This document shows positions 50,839 to 57,752 of a DNA stretch of 64,000 nucleotides, piece by piece. A program made the position numbers and the translations under genes. Numbering within the stretch: the first letter of the stretch is position 1; each line of letters begins with the position of its first letter. Source of the stretch: Streptomyces violens (GTDB lineage Bacteria > Actinomycetota > Actinomycetes > Streptomycetales > Streptomycetaceae); contig NZ_JOBH01000019.1 in NCBI RefSeq assembly GCF_000717745.1, positions 62,001-126,000 of the forward strand, read 5' to 3'. The notes beneath the pieces are model-generated. The model was not told the origin of the DNA. It ran no database searches and was given only the letters and a program-made list of their open reading frames with translations.

Positions 50839-52091
50839 CCGTTGACGTACTGAGCCGACCCGCGCGGGCCGAACGGCGGGCTCGCGCCGCGGTTGCCGTG
50901 CTGTTCTTCACCAACGGGGCGTTGTTCGCCAATCTCCTTCCGAGGTATCCGCAGATCAAGGCGGATCTCGGCATGGGCAATTCCGCTTACGGGCTGGCCG
51001 TCGCGGCTTTCCCGACGGGCGCCATCGCGGCCGGACTGGCGGCGGGGGTACTCATCCGCCGGCTGGGCTCGGCGCGGGTGGCGGTCGCCGGCACACTGCT
51101 CACCGGCGTGGGCATCCTGGCCGCGGGCCTGGCGAACTCGGCGGTGCTGTTCGCGGGAGTGTTGTTCCTGGCCGGAGCGATGGACGCGATCACTGATGTC
51201 GCGCAGAACGCCCATGGCCTTCGGGTACAGCGCCGCTACGGCCGCTCCATCATCAACTCCTTCCACGCTATTTGGTCCATCGGAGCCGTCACCGGCGGCA
51301 CCATGGCCGCAGGCGCGATCGCACTCGGCCTCTCGCTGGGGCAGCACCTGTTGATTTCGGCAGTGGTGTTCGCCATCGCCGCGTGCGTCGCCCTGCGGTT
51401 CTGTCTGCCCGGCCCCGAGACCGAGCCGCCCGCGGAACCGGAGACGGAGTCGCCCGCGGAACCGGAGACCCAGTCGTCCGCGGGGCCGGAGACCGACCGC
51501 CGCGCACCGCAGCCGGCACAGCGCGCGCCAACGGGTCTGCGCACCGGTTACGTACTGGCCGCCCTCGTCCTCATCGCGACCGCCGGTGCGCTCGTCGAGG
51601 ACGCGGGCAATTCCTGGGCGGCCCTCTACCTCTCCCACTCGCTGCACGCGTCGGCGGCCCTGGCGGCCTCCGGCTATATCGCCCTGGTGGGAGCCCAGTT
51701 CATCGGCCGTCTCATCGGTGACAGGCTCGTCGACCGGTTCGGCCAGCGTGCCGTGGCCCGCGGCGGCGGCCTCATCGCCGCGGCCGGCATGGCACTGGCG
51801 TTGGCCGTGCCCACGGTGCCCGGGACGATCCTCGGTTTCGCCACGGCCGGACTCGGGGTGGCCACCCTGGTCCCCGCAGCGATGCACGAAGCCGATGAAC
51901 TGCCCGGCCTCAAGCCCGGCTCGGGGCTGACCATCGTCTCCTGGCTCATGCGCCTGGGCTTCCTGCTCTCCCCGCCGATCGTGGGACAGGTCGCCGATGC
52001 GACAAGCCTGCGGGCCGGCCTTCTCGTGGTGCCCTTCGCCGGACTTCTCGTACTCGCACTCGCCGGAGTGCTGCAGACCCGACGACGGTGA
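50835..52091 (+). CDS. MFS transporter at the end of the alpha-glucoside operon
   Basis: The 418-residue protein has twelve membrane segments and resembles YbjJ/FucP-like MFS proteins ('FFTNGALFANLLPRYPQIKADLGM', 'INSFHAIWSIGAVTGGTMAA'). The central loop (about 190-225) has three 8-residue repeats of the ETE(P/S)PAEP type (24-bp repeats at 51417-51488), a spacer rather than a domain. The start overlaps the second GH13 (ATGA). It may export a product or take up a related compound. The substrate is not deducible. Confidence 0.8.
   Translation: MTVDVLSRPARAERRARAAVAVLFFTNGALFANLLPRYPQIKADLGMGNSAYGLAVAAFPTGAIAAGLAAGVLIRRLGSARVAVAGTLLTGVGILAAGLANSAVLFAGVLFLAGAMDAITDVAQNAHGLRVQRRYGRSIINSFHAIWSIGAVTGGTMAAGAIALGLSLGQHLLISAVVFAIAACVALRFCLPGPETEPPAEPETESPAEPETQSSAGPETDRRAPQPAQRAPTGLRTGYVLAALVLIATAGALVEDAGNSWAALYLSHSLHASAALAASGYIALVGAQFIGRLIGDRLVDRFGQRAVARGGGLIAAAGMALALAVPTVPGTILGFATAGLGVATLVPAAMHEADELPGLKPGSGLTIVSWLMRLGFLLSPPIVGQVADATSLRAGLLVVPFAGLLVLALAGVLQTRRR
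51417..51488. repeat. Three in-frame 24-bp units in the MFS loop
   Basis: Three copies beginning GAGACCGAG or a close variant encode ETEPPAEP, ETESPAEP and ETQSSAGP in the cytoplasmic loop between helices 6 and 7. Confidence 0.85.
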
Positions 52092-52380
52092 CCCAGGGGG
52101 CGGCGAAACCGGCCAACCTCCGCTTCACTCACGAGCCGGCGGCCCGCCCGGTCCCCGCCCCCTTACCCCGCACCAACGGGGCCTGCGTAAATCCATGGAC
52201 ATTTTCCGGACAGCTGACGGACACACTGGACGACTTCTCGTAGCAGACTTATTCGGGATCTTTAGGGCGTCCGAATCCACCCGGTCCGGAGCTTTGCATT
52301 CTTGACGGGAATCAGTAAGGGCGGGTACCCAGTTAGGCGAGAAGAAGCAGAAAAGCCGAGAATCACAGGAGGCACCCCCC

Positions 52381-52629
52381 ATGGCTGGTCCTTTTCGTGT
52401 CGCCCCGCAGGAAGTGCAGGCACACATTCCCACCTGGGCCTTCGGCAGGCAGACCAAGGTGATCGTCGACTGCAAGGCCGATGGAAACTTCGAGATGACG
52501 GCCGGCGGGTCCGCGACCGAGGTCAACGTGCTCAGGGTGGGGCGAAATGAGTTCCAGCGCTCCTTCGGTGGCGTCGAATTAGCAGTCAAGAACCTGACCC
52601 TCGAGGACATCACCGTCACGACGGAATAG
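52381..52629 (+). CDS. Small beta-rich protein of unknown family
   Basis: The 82-residue protein starts at ATG 52381, with GGAGG at good spacing. It has no signal peptide or membrane segment. The sequence alternates strands and turns ('AFGRQTKVIVDCKADGNFEM', 'TEVNVLRVGRNEFQRSF'). The next small gene begins 7 bases after its stop, so they form a two-gene unit. Codon use is less GC-biased than nearby genes. I do not recognise it. Confidence 0.65.
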   Translation: MAGPFRVAPQEVQAHIPTWAFGRQTKVIVDCKADGNFEMTAGGSATEVNVLRVGRNEFQRSFGGVELAVKNLTLEDITVTTE

Positions 52630-52636
52630 GCGCGCC

Positions 52637-52912
52637 ATGCCTTGGACGTTCGATAAGAGCCGGATGGATGTCGTCGGCCAGCTCACCAATTCCGAGCAGG
52701 ACACGTTCGACATATTCCAGAACGCGATCCAGAGCGAGGGACTCCACCCTGCTCAGGCGGCCGCGCGGGCCGGAGACACGAACTACAAGAGGCTGCTGGG
52801 CGATCAGTTCCAGATCCGCCTGAGCCAGAGCTCACGCGCCACATTCCTGGTCCTGGACGACGGAGGAGGCAACGGAAGGGTGGAAATGCTCCAGCTCGCC
52901 GGCCACACGTAA
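52637..52912 (+). CDS. Small protein with a RelE/ParE-like C-terminal pattern
   Basis: This 91-residue protein has a helical first half ('SEQDTFDIFQNAIQSEGLHPAQAAARAGD') and a strand-rich second half ('QFQIRLSQSSRATFLVLDD', 'RVEMLQLAGHT'). The second half follows the order seen in RelE/ParE ribonuclease-fold toxins (basic strand, Arg, hydrophobic strand, final strand with GH[R/T]). Unlike true RelE proteins the helical part is not followed by a clear core helix pair. It is cotranscribed with the 82-residue gene 7 bases upstream. A toxin-antitoxin role is a guess. Confidence 0.55.
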   Translation: MPWTFDKSRMDVVGQLTNSEQDTFDIFQNAIQSEGLHPAQAAARAGDTNYKRLLGDQFQIRLSQSSRATFLVLDDGGGNGRVEMLQLAGHT

Positions 52913-52939
52913 CAGGTCTTGAGAGCCAGGACGAGACCT

Positions 52940-52967
52940 CGCCCCTGCCCCGAGCCGGGCAGGGGCG
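52940..52967. terminator. Hairpin between the small-gene pair and the nitrilase gene
   Basis: CGCCCCTGCCC and GGGCAGGGGCG pair perfectly over 11 bp around CGAGCC. It lies between two convergent stops, so it can end both transcripts. Confidence 0.75.
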
Positions 52968-52982
52968 CACTCGTACTCCGGG

Positions 52983-53828
52983 TCAGCTGTCGCCGCCCTC
53001 GTTGATGAGGCGTTGGACCTCGCGGGCGATGAGGCCGAGGCGGGCTTCGGCGACCAGGGGGACGGCGCGGCGCTGGCGGCGGGCCTCGGAGAGGTCGATG
53101 TCGACCGTGACCAGGGACGGCTCCCACTTCGGGGCCTGGGCCACGACCGTGCCGCGCGGATCCACGACGCGTGAGCCGCCCCAGAACGTGGCGCCGTTCT
53201 CGTTGCCGACGCGGTTGACGAAGACCACCCAGCACTGGAGCATCCGCGCCGTATAGGAGAGCAGTGTGTCCCAGTACGACGTGGTGTCCATGGCCTCCGG
53301 GTCCAGGCTCGCCGCGCTGTTCGTCGGTACGAAGAGGACCTCCGCGCCGTCCTGGACGGCGAGCCAGGGCAGCGCGGGCTGCCAGGCGTCATTGCAGATC
53401 AGCGTCGCGCCCCGGCCTCCGGTGGGCGACTTGGTGAGGTCGTATGCGCGCAGTGACTGGCCGGGGCTGACGTGCTTGCGCTCCTCCCAGGCCAGGTAGT
53501 TCGGGAGGTACAGCTTGCGGTGCGTGTGCGTGAGCGCGCCGTCGGCGAAGTGCGCGGCGGTGTTGTATGCGCGCAGGCTGGTGTGTTCGTGGAAGCCGAC
53601 GAGGACGTCCGGGCCGGACATGCTCAGCTCCAGCAGCCGCGGATCACGCACCTCGATGGAGGTGTCCCGCTTCAGCGCGCCCAAGTGGTAACCGTTCAGG
53701 CTCAGTTCGGGGAAGACGACGAGGTCTGCTCCCTGTTCGGCGGCCAGTTCGGTCTGCTCGCGAGCCAGGGCGAGGTTCGCGTCCAGGTCACCCAGCACGC
53801 AGTCCGTCTGGGCCAGCGCCACCCTCAT
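52983..53828 (-). CDS. Carbon-nitrogen hydrolase (nitrilase superfamily)
   Basis: The 281-residue protein has the Glu-Lys-Cys triad visible: Glu41 in 'VVFPELSLNGY', Lys105 in 'HRKLYLPNY' and Cys145 in 'LICNDAWQP'. A second Glu sits in 'YLAWEERKHV' (113-122). The family hydrolyses amides, N-carbamoyl amino acids or nitriles. Its start faces an NCS1 permease across 337 bases with a GntR-like operator. The neighbouring genes (NCS1, cytosine-deaminase-like fragments) suggest a role in breaking down an N-heterocycle or ureido compound, by inference. Confidence 0.85.
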   Translation of the reverse strand: MRVALAQTDCVLGDLDANLALAREQTELAAEQGADLVVFPELSLNGYHLGALKRDTSIEVRDPRLLELSMSGPDVLVGFHEHTSLRAYNTAAHFADGALTHTHRKLYLPNYLAWEERKHVSPGQSLRAYDLTKSPTGGRGATLICNDAWQPALPWLAVQDGAEVLFVPTNSAASLDPEAMDTTSYWDTLLSYTARMLQCWVVFVNRVGNENGATFWGGSRVVDPRGTVVAQAPKWEPSLVTVDIDLSEARRQRRAVPLVAEARLGLIAREVQRLINEGGDS

Positions 53829-54165
53829 GCAGTCCGCTCCTCGCTTCGACTGGTAGCTGCGGTAGATGTGTCCAGTCTGGCGTGTGGCGAAGGGGCCTGC
53901 GAGGCGAACGGGGCAGGTGATCCAGTTGGACGGCTACGGAGCGTAGTGGGTGCCGGGTTCCACGGCCGCGACCAGCACACCTTTGGCCAGAAGACAACCC
54001 CTTGTTGGGCGGTTTCGTATTGGTATACAAAACGGGGACCGGCGGTCCGGCAGAACCTTGACTCCGTCGAGCGGTGGAACCTACGTTCTGCGGAACGAAA
54101 AATCACTTTCACTTCGCGGAACTTACGGACTCTCTGCCTCCCGTCCCCTTGACCCAGGAGCCCTC
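53829..54165. other. Divergent control region of nitrilase and NCS1 genes
   Basis: This 337-base non-coding region contains one GntR-type dyad (54020-54031) in a less GC-rich stretch from about 54000 to 54120. No gene is recognised. Confidence 0.5.
54020..54031. promoter_or_regulatory. GntR-type operator upstream of the NCS1 permease
   Basis: TTGGTATACAAA is a near-palindrome around GTATAC with 10 of 12 bases symmetric. It shares the core TGGTATAC with a second site at 55698-55713 and lies 134 bases before the permease start. It fits a site for the FCD-type GntR regulator encoded nearby. Confidence 0.55.
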
Positions 54166-55647
54166 ATGACTGCCCTGGATGACCGGTCGTCCGTGGAAAC
54201 CGGCACTGCTGTCAGCGCCGGCCTCTACACGTACGACCTCGCCCCGACGAAGCGGGAAGGGCGCCGCTGGGGCGCCTACAACGTCTTCACGCTCTGGGCC
54301 AATGACGTGCACAGCCTCGGCAACTATGCCTTCGCCATCGGTCTCTTTGCCCTCGGGCTGAGCGTGTGGGGCATCCTCGCGGCCTTCGCCATCGCCTCTG
54401 TACTGCTGTTTCTCCTGCTGACCCTGTCCGGGTTCATGGGGCACAAGACGGGCGTCCCCTTCCCGGTCATGAGCCGCATCGCGTTCGGCATCAACGGGGC
54501 CAAGATCCCGGCCGCGGTGCGTGGCGCCGTCGCCATCGCCTGGTTCGGCATCCAGACCTACCTCGCGGCCATGGTCCTGAGCGCCCTTGTGGTGGCGATG
54601 TTCCCCGGGCTGCGCAGCCTGGACCACAACTCCCTGCTCGGTCAGTCGACGCTCGGCTGGATCACCTTCCTCGTGCTGTGGGCTCTGCAGGTGGTGATCG
54701 CGAGTTACGGGATGCAGATGATCCGCCGGTACATGGCGTTCGCCGCGCCCACGACGCTGATCACGATGTGTGCCCTCGCGGCTTGGATGTTCGTCCGCGC
54801 GGACGCCTCGATTTCCCTGTCGATCGACACACCGCTCACCGGCGGCGCGATGTGGCTGCAGGTGCTGCAGGCCGCCGCCCTGTGGGTGGTGATCTACGGG
54901 ACGTTCGTACTGAACTTCTGCGACTTCACCAGGTCCGCCAGGAGCCGCACCTCCATCGTCCGCGGAAACGTGGTCGGCATCCCGGTGAACATGCTCTTCT
55001 TCGCCGTCATCGTGGCCGTCCTCAGCGGGGCCCAGTTCAAGCTCGACGGGCAGGTCATCACCAGCCCCACCGACATCGTCCGGACCATCCCGAACATGGC
55101 CCTGCTGGCGGCCGCGTCGCTCGCGCTCATCGCCCTGACGGTGGCGGTGAACCTGCTGGCCAACTTTGTCGCGCCCATCTACGCGCTGGTGGACCTCTTC
55201 CCGCAACGGCTGAACTTCCGGCGCGCCGCCGTCGTGAGCGCCGTCCTGGGCCTGGTCATCACGCCCTGGAACCTCTACAACAACCCGGTCGTGGTCAACT
55301 ACTTCCTCGGCGGACTCGGTGCCCTGCTCGGACCGCTCTTCGGCGTGATCATGGCGGACTACTGGCTGCTGCGTAAGGCCCGGGTGAACGTGCCCGACCT
55401 GTACACCGCGGGCGCGCAGGGCGAGTACCACTACCGTCGCGGCTACAACCCGCGCGCCGTCGCCGCCTTCGTCCCCAGCGCCGCGATCGCCGTGGTCGTC
55501 GCCCTGGTGCCGGCGTTCCACGCCGTCGCGGGGTTCTCCTGGTTCATCGGGGCCATCCTCGCCGCTGTGCTGTACGCGGTCATCGCGGACCGTGCCACGC
55601 CGATCCGCGATGTCGACGGCGAAAGCCTCGCGGTCGACGCCGAGTAG
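54166..55647 (+). CDS. NCS1-family nucleobase/hydantoin permease
   Basis: This 493-residue permease has 12 membrane segments. NCS1 features include 'FTLWANDVHSLGNYAFAIGLF' in helix 1, 'GHKTGVPFPVMSRIAFGINGAKIPA' and 'NFCDFTRSARSRTSIVRGNVVGIP'. 'LFGVIMADYWLLRKARVNVPDLYT' is near the end. NCS1 proteins import cytosine, uracil, purines, allantoin or hydantoins with cations. ATG 54166 follows CCAGGAG, and an upstream in-frame extension lacks a ribosome site. It precedes the remains of a deaminase gene that probably used its substrate. Confidence 0.87.
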   Translation: MTALDDRSSVETGTAVSAGLYTYDLAPTKREGRRWGAYNVFTLWANDVHSLGNYAFAIGLFALGLSVWGILAAFAIASVLLFLLLTLSGFMGHKTGVPFPVMSRIAFGINGAKIPAAVRGAVAIAWFGIQTYLAAMVLSALVVAMFPGLRSLDHNSLLGQSTLGWITFLVLWALQVVIASYGMQMIRRYMAFAAPTTLITMCALAAWMFVRADASISLSIDTPLTGGAMWLQVLQAAALWVVIYGTFVLNFCDFTRSARSRTSIVRGNVVGIPVNMLFFAVIVAVLSGAQFKLDGQVITSPTDIVRTIPNMALLAAASLALIALTVAVNLLANFVAPIYALVDLFPQRLNFRRAAVVSAVLGLVITPWNLYNNPVVVNYFLGGLGALLGPLFGVIMADYWLLRKARVNVPDLYTAGAQGEYHYRRGYNPRAVAAFVPSAAIAVVVALVPAFHAVAGFSWFIGAILAAVLYAVIADRATPIRDVDGESLAVDAE

Positions 55648-55697
55648 ACCCTTCGGGCCGAGGCCCACCCCGATACCCGGCAGAGCCGTGAGCGCAA

Positions 55698-55713
55698 AAA
55701 TGGTATACCGTTT
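55698..55713. promoter_or_regulatory. GntR-type operator at the start of the broken amidohydrolase
   Basis: AAATGGTATACCGTTT is symmetric at 14 of 16 positions around GGTATACC. It ends four bases before ATG 55718. The core matches the site upstream of the NCS1 permease. Confidence 0.65.
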
Positions 55714-55717
55714 GCGT

Positions 55718-55813
55718 ATGGCTTTGACGACGGTGACGAACGTGCGCTCCTGGGGAGGCGCCGCCGCGGACGTGATCATCGACGGGGCGCACCTCAAGGA
55801 GGTGCGCCCCGTC
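55718..55813 (+). pseudogene. 5' fragment of a cytosine-deaminase-like amidohydrolase
   Basis: ATG 55718 opens 'MALTTVTNVRSWGGAAADVI' then 'IDGAHLKEVRP', the N-terminal beta-strand pattern of cytosine-deaminase-type amidohydrolases (..DV.IDG..I..V.P). After about 31 codons the similarity ends at a hairpin and the frame continues through DNA antisense to the GntR gene. The expected DAHVHLDK metal motif is missing. The 3' part of what may be the same gene lies at 56746-57714. Confidence 0.6.
55781..55813. terminator. Perfect 15-bp hairpin at the amidohydrolase/GntR boundary
   Basis: GACGGGGCGCACCTC and GAGGTGCGCCCCGTC flank AAG, a perfect 15-bp stem. It sits where the amidohydrolase fragment stops, 24 bases beyond the stop of the GntR gene. 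It may terminate both transcripts, or be a by-product of the rearrangement. Confidence 0.6.
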
Positions 55814-55836
55814 GTCCGCCGCGTCACAACGGCCGG

Positions 55837-56496
55837 TCACTGCGCCGTGGATACGCCCCCGCCGCGATGCGCATCCTGTAGGTACCGCCCGGTTTCCAGA
55901 TGCCGCAGTACGAGTTCCTCGACCCCGGTGACATCGCGCTGCGCGACCGCGTCGTACAGGCGCTGATGCTCCTCGGCAACCCGCAGCAGGTCGTCGTGCT
56001 GGCCCAGGAGCCAGCGCATGCGGCTGCGCAGGGTGAGTTGCAACTCGTCGAGCAGCTGATTGCCCGCCAGCTCGATGACACACTCGTGGAAGTCGGCGGC
56101 GGCCCGGCGCGCGGCCACGGCGTCCCCGGCACGCGCCGCGTCGAACTCGGCGTTCAGCGTGGCGCGCAGCCGCGCCAGCCCCTCGCGGGTGTACCGCTGC
56201 GCCGCCAGCTTGAACGTGAGGACCTCCAACGCCGAGCGCACCTCGTTGAGATCGGCGATGTCGCACGGTGTGAACTCCCGTACCACGGCCCAGGTGCGGG
56301 GGCGCGGCGTGACCAGCCCCTCGGCGACGAGCGTCTTCAACGCGTCCCGCACCGGCACCCTGCTGACCCCGAGCTCGTTCGCGAGATCCCGCTCGACGAG
56401 CTTGCTCCCCGGGAGCCGGACCCCGTCGAGGATGTCGTCACGGATCAGCCGTGCGACCCGCACCGATTCCGACTCGCCACCATCTGCTCCTGCCAT
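55837..56496 (-). CDS. GntR-family (FCD) regulator
   Basis: The 219-residue protein starts at ATG 56496 with GGGGGAGA upstream. The winged helix (about 8-75) reads 'SKLVERDLANELGVSRVPVRDALKTLVAEGLV'. The FCD domain (about 85-205) has 'LNEVRSALEVLTFKLAAQ' and 'FHECVIELAGN', with the usual Asp/His metal ligands. It is intact and lies on the opposite strand between two pieces of amidohydrolase sequence. It is the natural candidate for binding the TGGTATAC sites before the permease and before ATG 55718. Confidence 0.85.
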   Translation of the reverse strand: MAGADGGESESVRVARLIRDDILDGVRLPGSKLVERDLANELGVSRVPVRDALKTLVAEGLVTPRPRTWAVVREFTPCDIADLNEVRSALEVLTFKLAAQRYTREGLARLRATLNAEFDAARAGDAVAARRAAADFHECVIELAGNQLLDELQLTLRSRMRWLLGQHDDLLRVAEEHQRLYDAVAQRDVTGVEELVLRHLETGRYLQDAHRGGGVSTAQ

Positions 56497-56760
56497 ACGG
56501 AGATTCTCCCCCGAGGTGCGCCTGCCGGTCACACCCGGCCCGATAGGGCGGGAAGGCCGGCGGGAACAGTGTGTCGGCGTCCCGGCGCAGGATGTCGCGC
56601 TCGCCGTACGCCGCCCGCATCCGCTCGAAAAGGCGCTGTGCCCGCTCCTGGAGAGCGGTGAGGTCGATGCCGGGGACGATGCGGTCGACGAGGACGGGAC
56701 GCCCCGCGACGACGGAGTTCGTGGCCTGCTGGGCGGTGCCGTTGAGGAAACTGGCGTACC
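56497..56760 (-). pseudogene. 3' remnant of a second amidohydrolase on the minus strand
   Basis: With strong codon bias, the minus strand encodes 'YASFLNGTAQQATNSVVAG' then 'RPVLVDRIVPGIDLTALQER' and 'AQRLFERMRAAYGERDILRR' then 'DADTLFPPAFPPY'. The 'V.G..VL.D..IVPGID...L...' pattern is that of the C-terminal end of amidohydrolase/deaminase proteins. The upstream part of that gene is absent: coding similarity stops at about 56760, where the plus-strand amidohydrolase piece begins. The tail runs into the GntR start region. Confidence 0.55.
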
Positions 56761-57714
56761 GCGGAGGTGCCCCTCCAGGAGCGGGTGGCCGGCACCCTGG
56801 AGCGGATGATCGCCCGCGGCACCACCCGGGTGCGGTCGTACGCCCAGGTGGACGTGGACTGCAAGCTGGAGAAGTTCGACGCCGTGGTGGCCGCGAAGGA
56901 GAAGTTCGCCGGCCAGGCCGACGTCCAGATCATGACCTTCCCGCAGGCCGGCATCCTCCGCGAGAAGGGCACCATCGACTATCTGGAGGCATCCCTCAAG
57001 TCGGGCGCCGAGGTGATCGGTGGCATCGACCCCTGCTCCCTCGACCGGGACCCCAAGGGCCACCTGGACGTGGTGTTCGGACTGGCAGAGAAATACCAGG
57101 TGGAGGTGGATATCCACCTCCACGAGCCCGGCCACCTCGGCGTGTTCTCCACGGACTTGGTACTCGACCGCACCCGCGCCCTCGGTATGCAGGGCAAGGT
57201 CACCATGTCCCACGCCTACGAACTCGGCTCGATCTCCGAATCAATGAGCCGCCGCATCATCGACGACTTCGCCGAACTCGACATCGCGATGGCCACCGTG
57301 GCACCCCCGGACCGCGGACAACTGTCGCTGGTGGAACTGATGGAGGCAGGCGTACGGGTCGGCCTGGGCGAGGACGGCCAGCGTGACTACTGGAGCCCGT
57401 ACGGCAACTGCGACATGCTCGACCGCACCTGGCAACTGGCCTTCACCAACAACTTCCGCCGCGACGACCTGATCGAGTTGTCGCTGGCCGTCGCAACCAT
57501 CGGCGGCGCCTCGATCATGAGCCACGACGTAGCCCGCCCGTCCGGCGTCGCCGACCGCCCCGGCCTGGCGGTAGGCGACCGCGCCGACCTCCTCCTCCTC
57601 CTCCTCGTCGACGGCGAAACCCCGACCAGCGCCGTAATGGACCACAGCACGGACCGCACGGTCCTGCACGCCGGAGTGGTAGTCGCCGACCAATTGACGC
57701 TGGTGGGGCGCTGA
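56746..57714 (+). pseudogene. 3' two thirds of a cytosine-deaminase-like amidohydrolase
   Basis: The frame is open from 56746 and the first usable start is GTG 56767, giving 315 residues. It shows 'LERMIARGTTRVRSYAQVDVD', 'QAGILREKG', the metal-site His pair in 'VDIHLHEPG', 'MSHAYELGSI' and 'GLGEDGQRDYWSPYG', as in cytosine deaminase and N-isopropylammelide-type enzymes. The N-terminal part with the HxH metal motif is missing, so it is probably inactive even if translated. The junction with a minus-strand amidohydrolase tail lies at about 56745-56770. It ends convergent to the large membrane protein gene. Confidence 0.75.
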
Positions 57715-57752
57715 TCCTCGGCACCTGACGGTCCTGCGGACCTACAGGCAGG

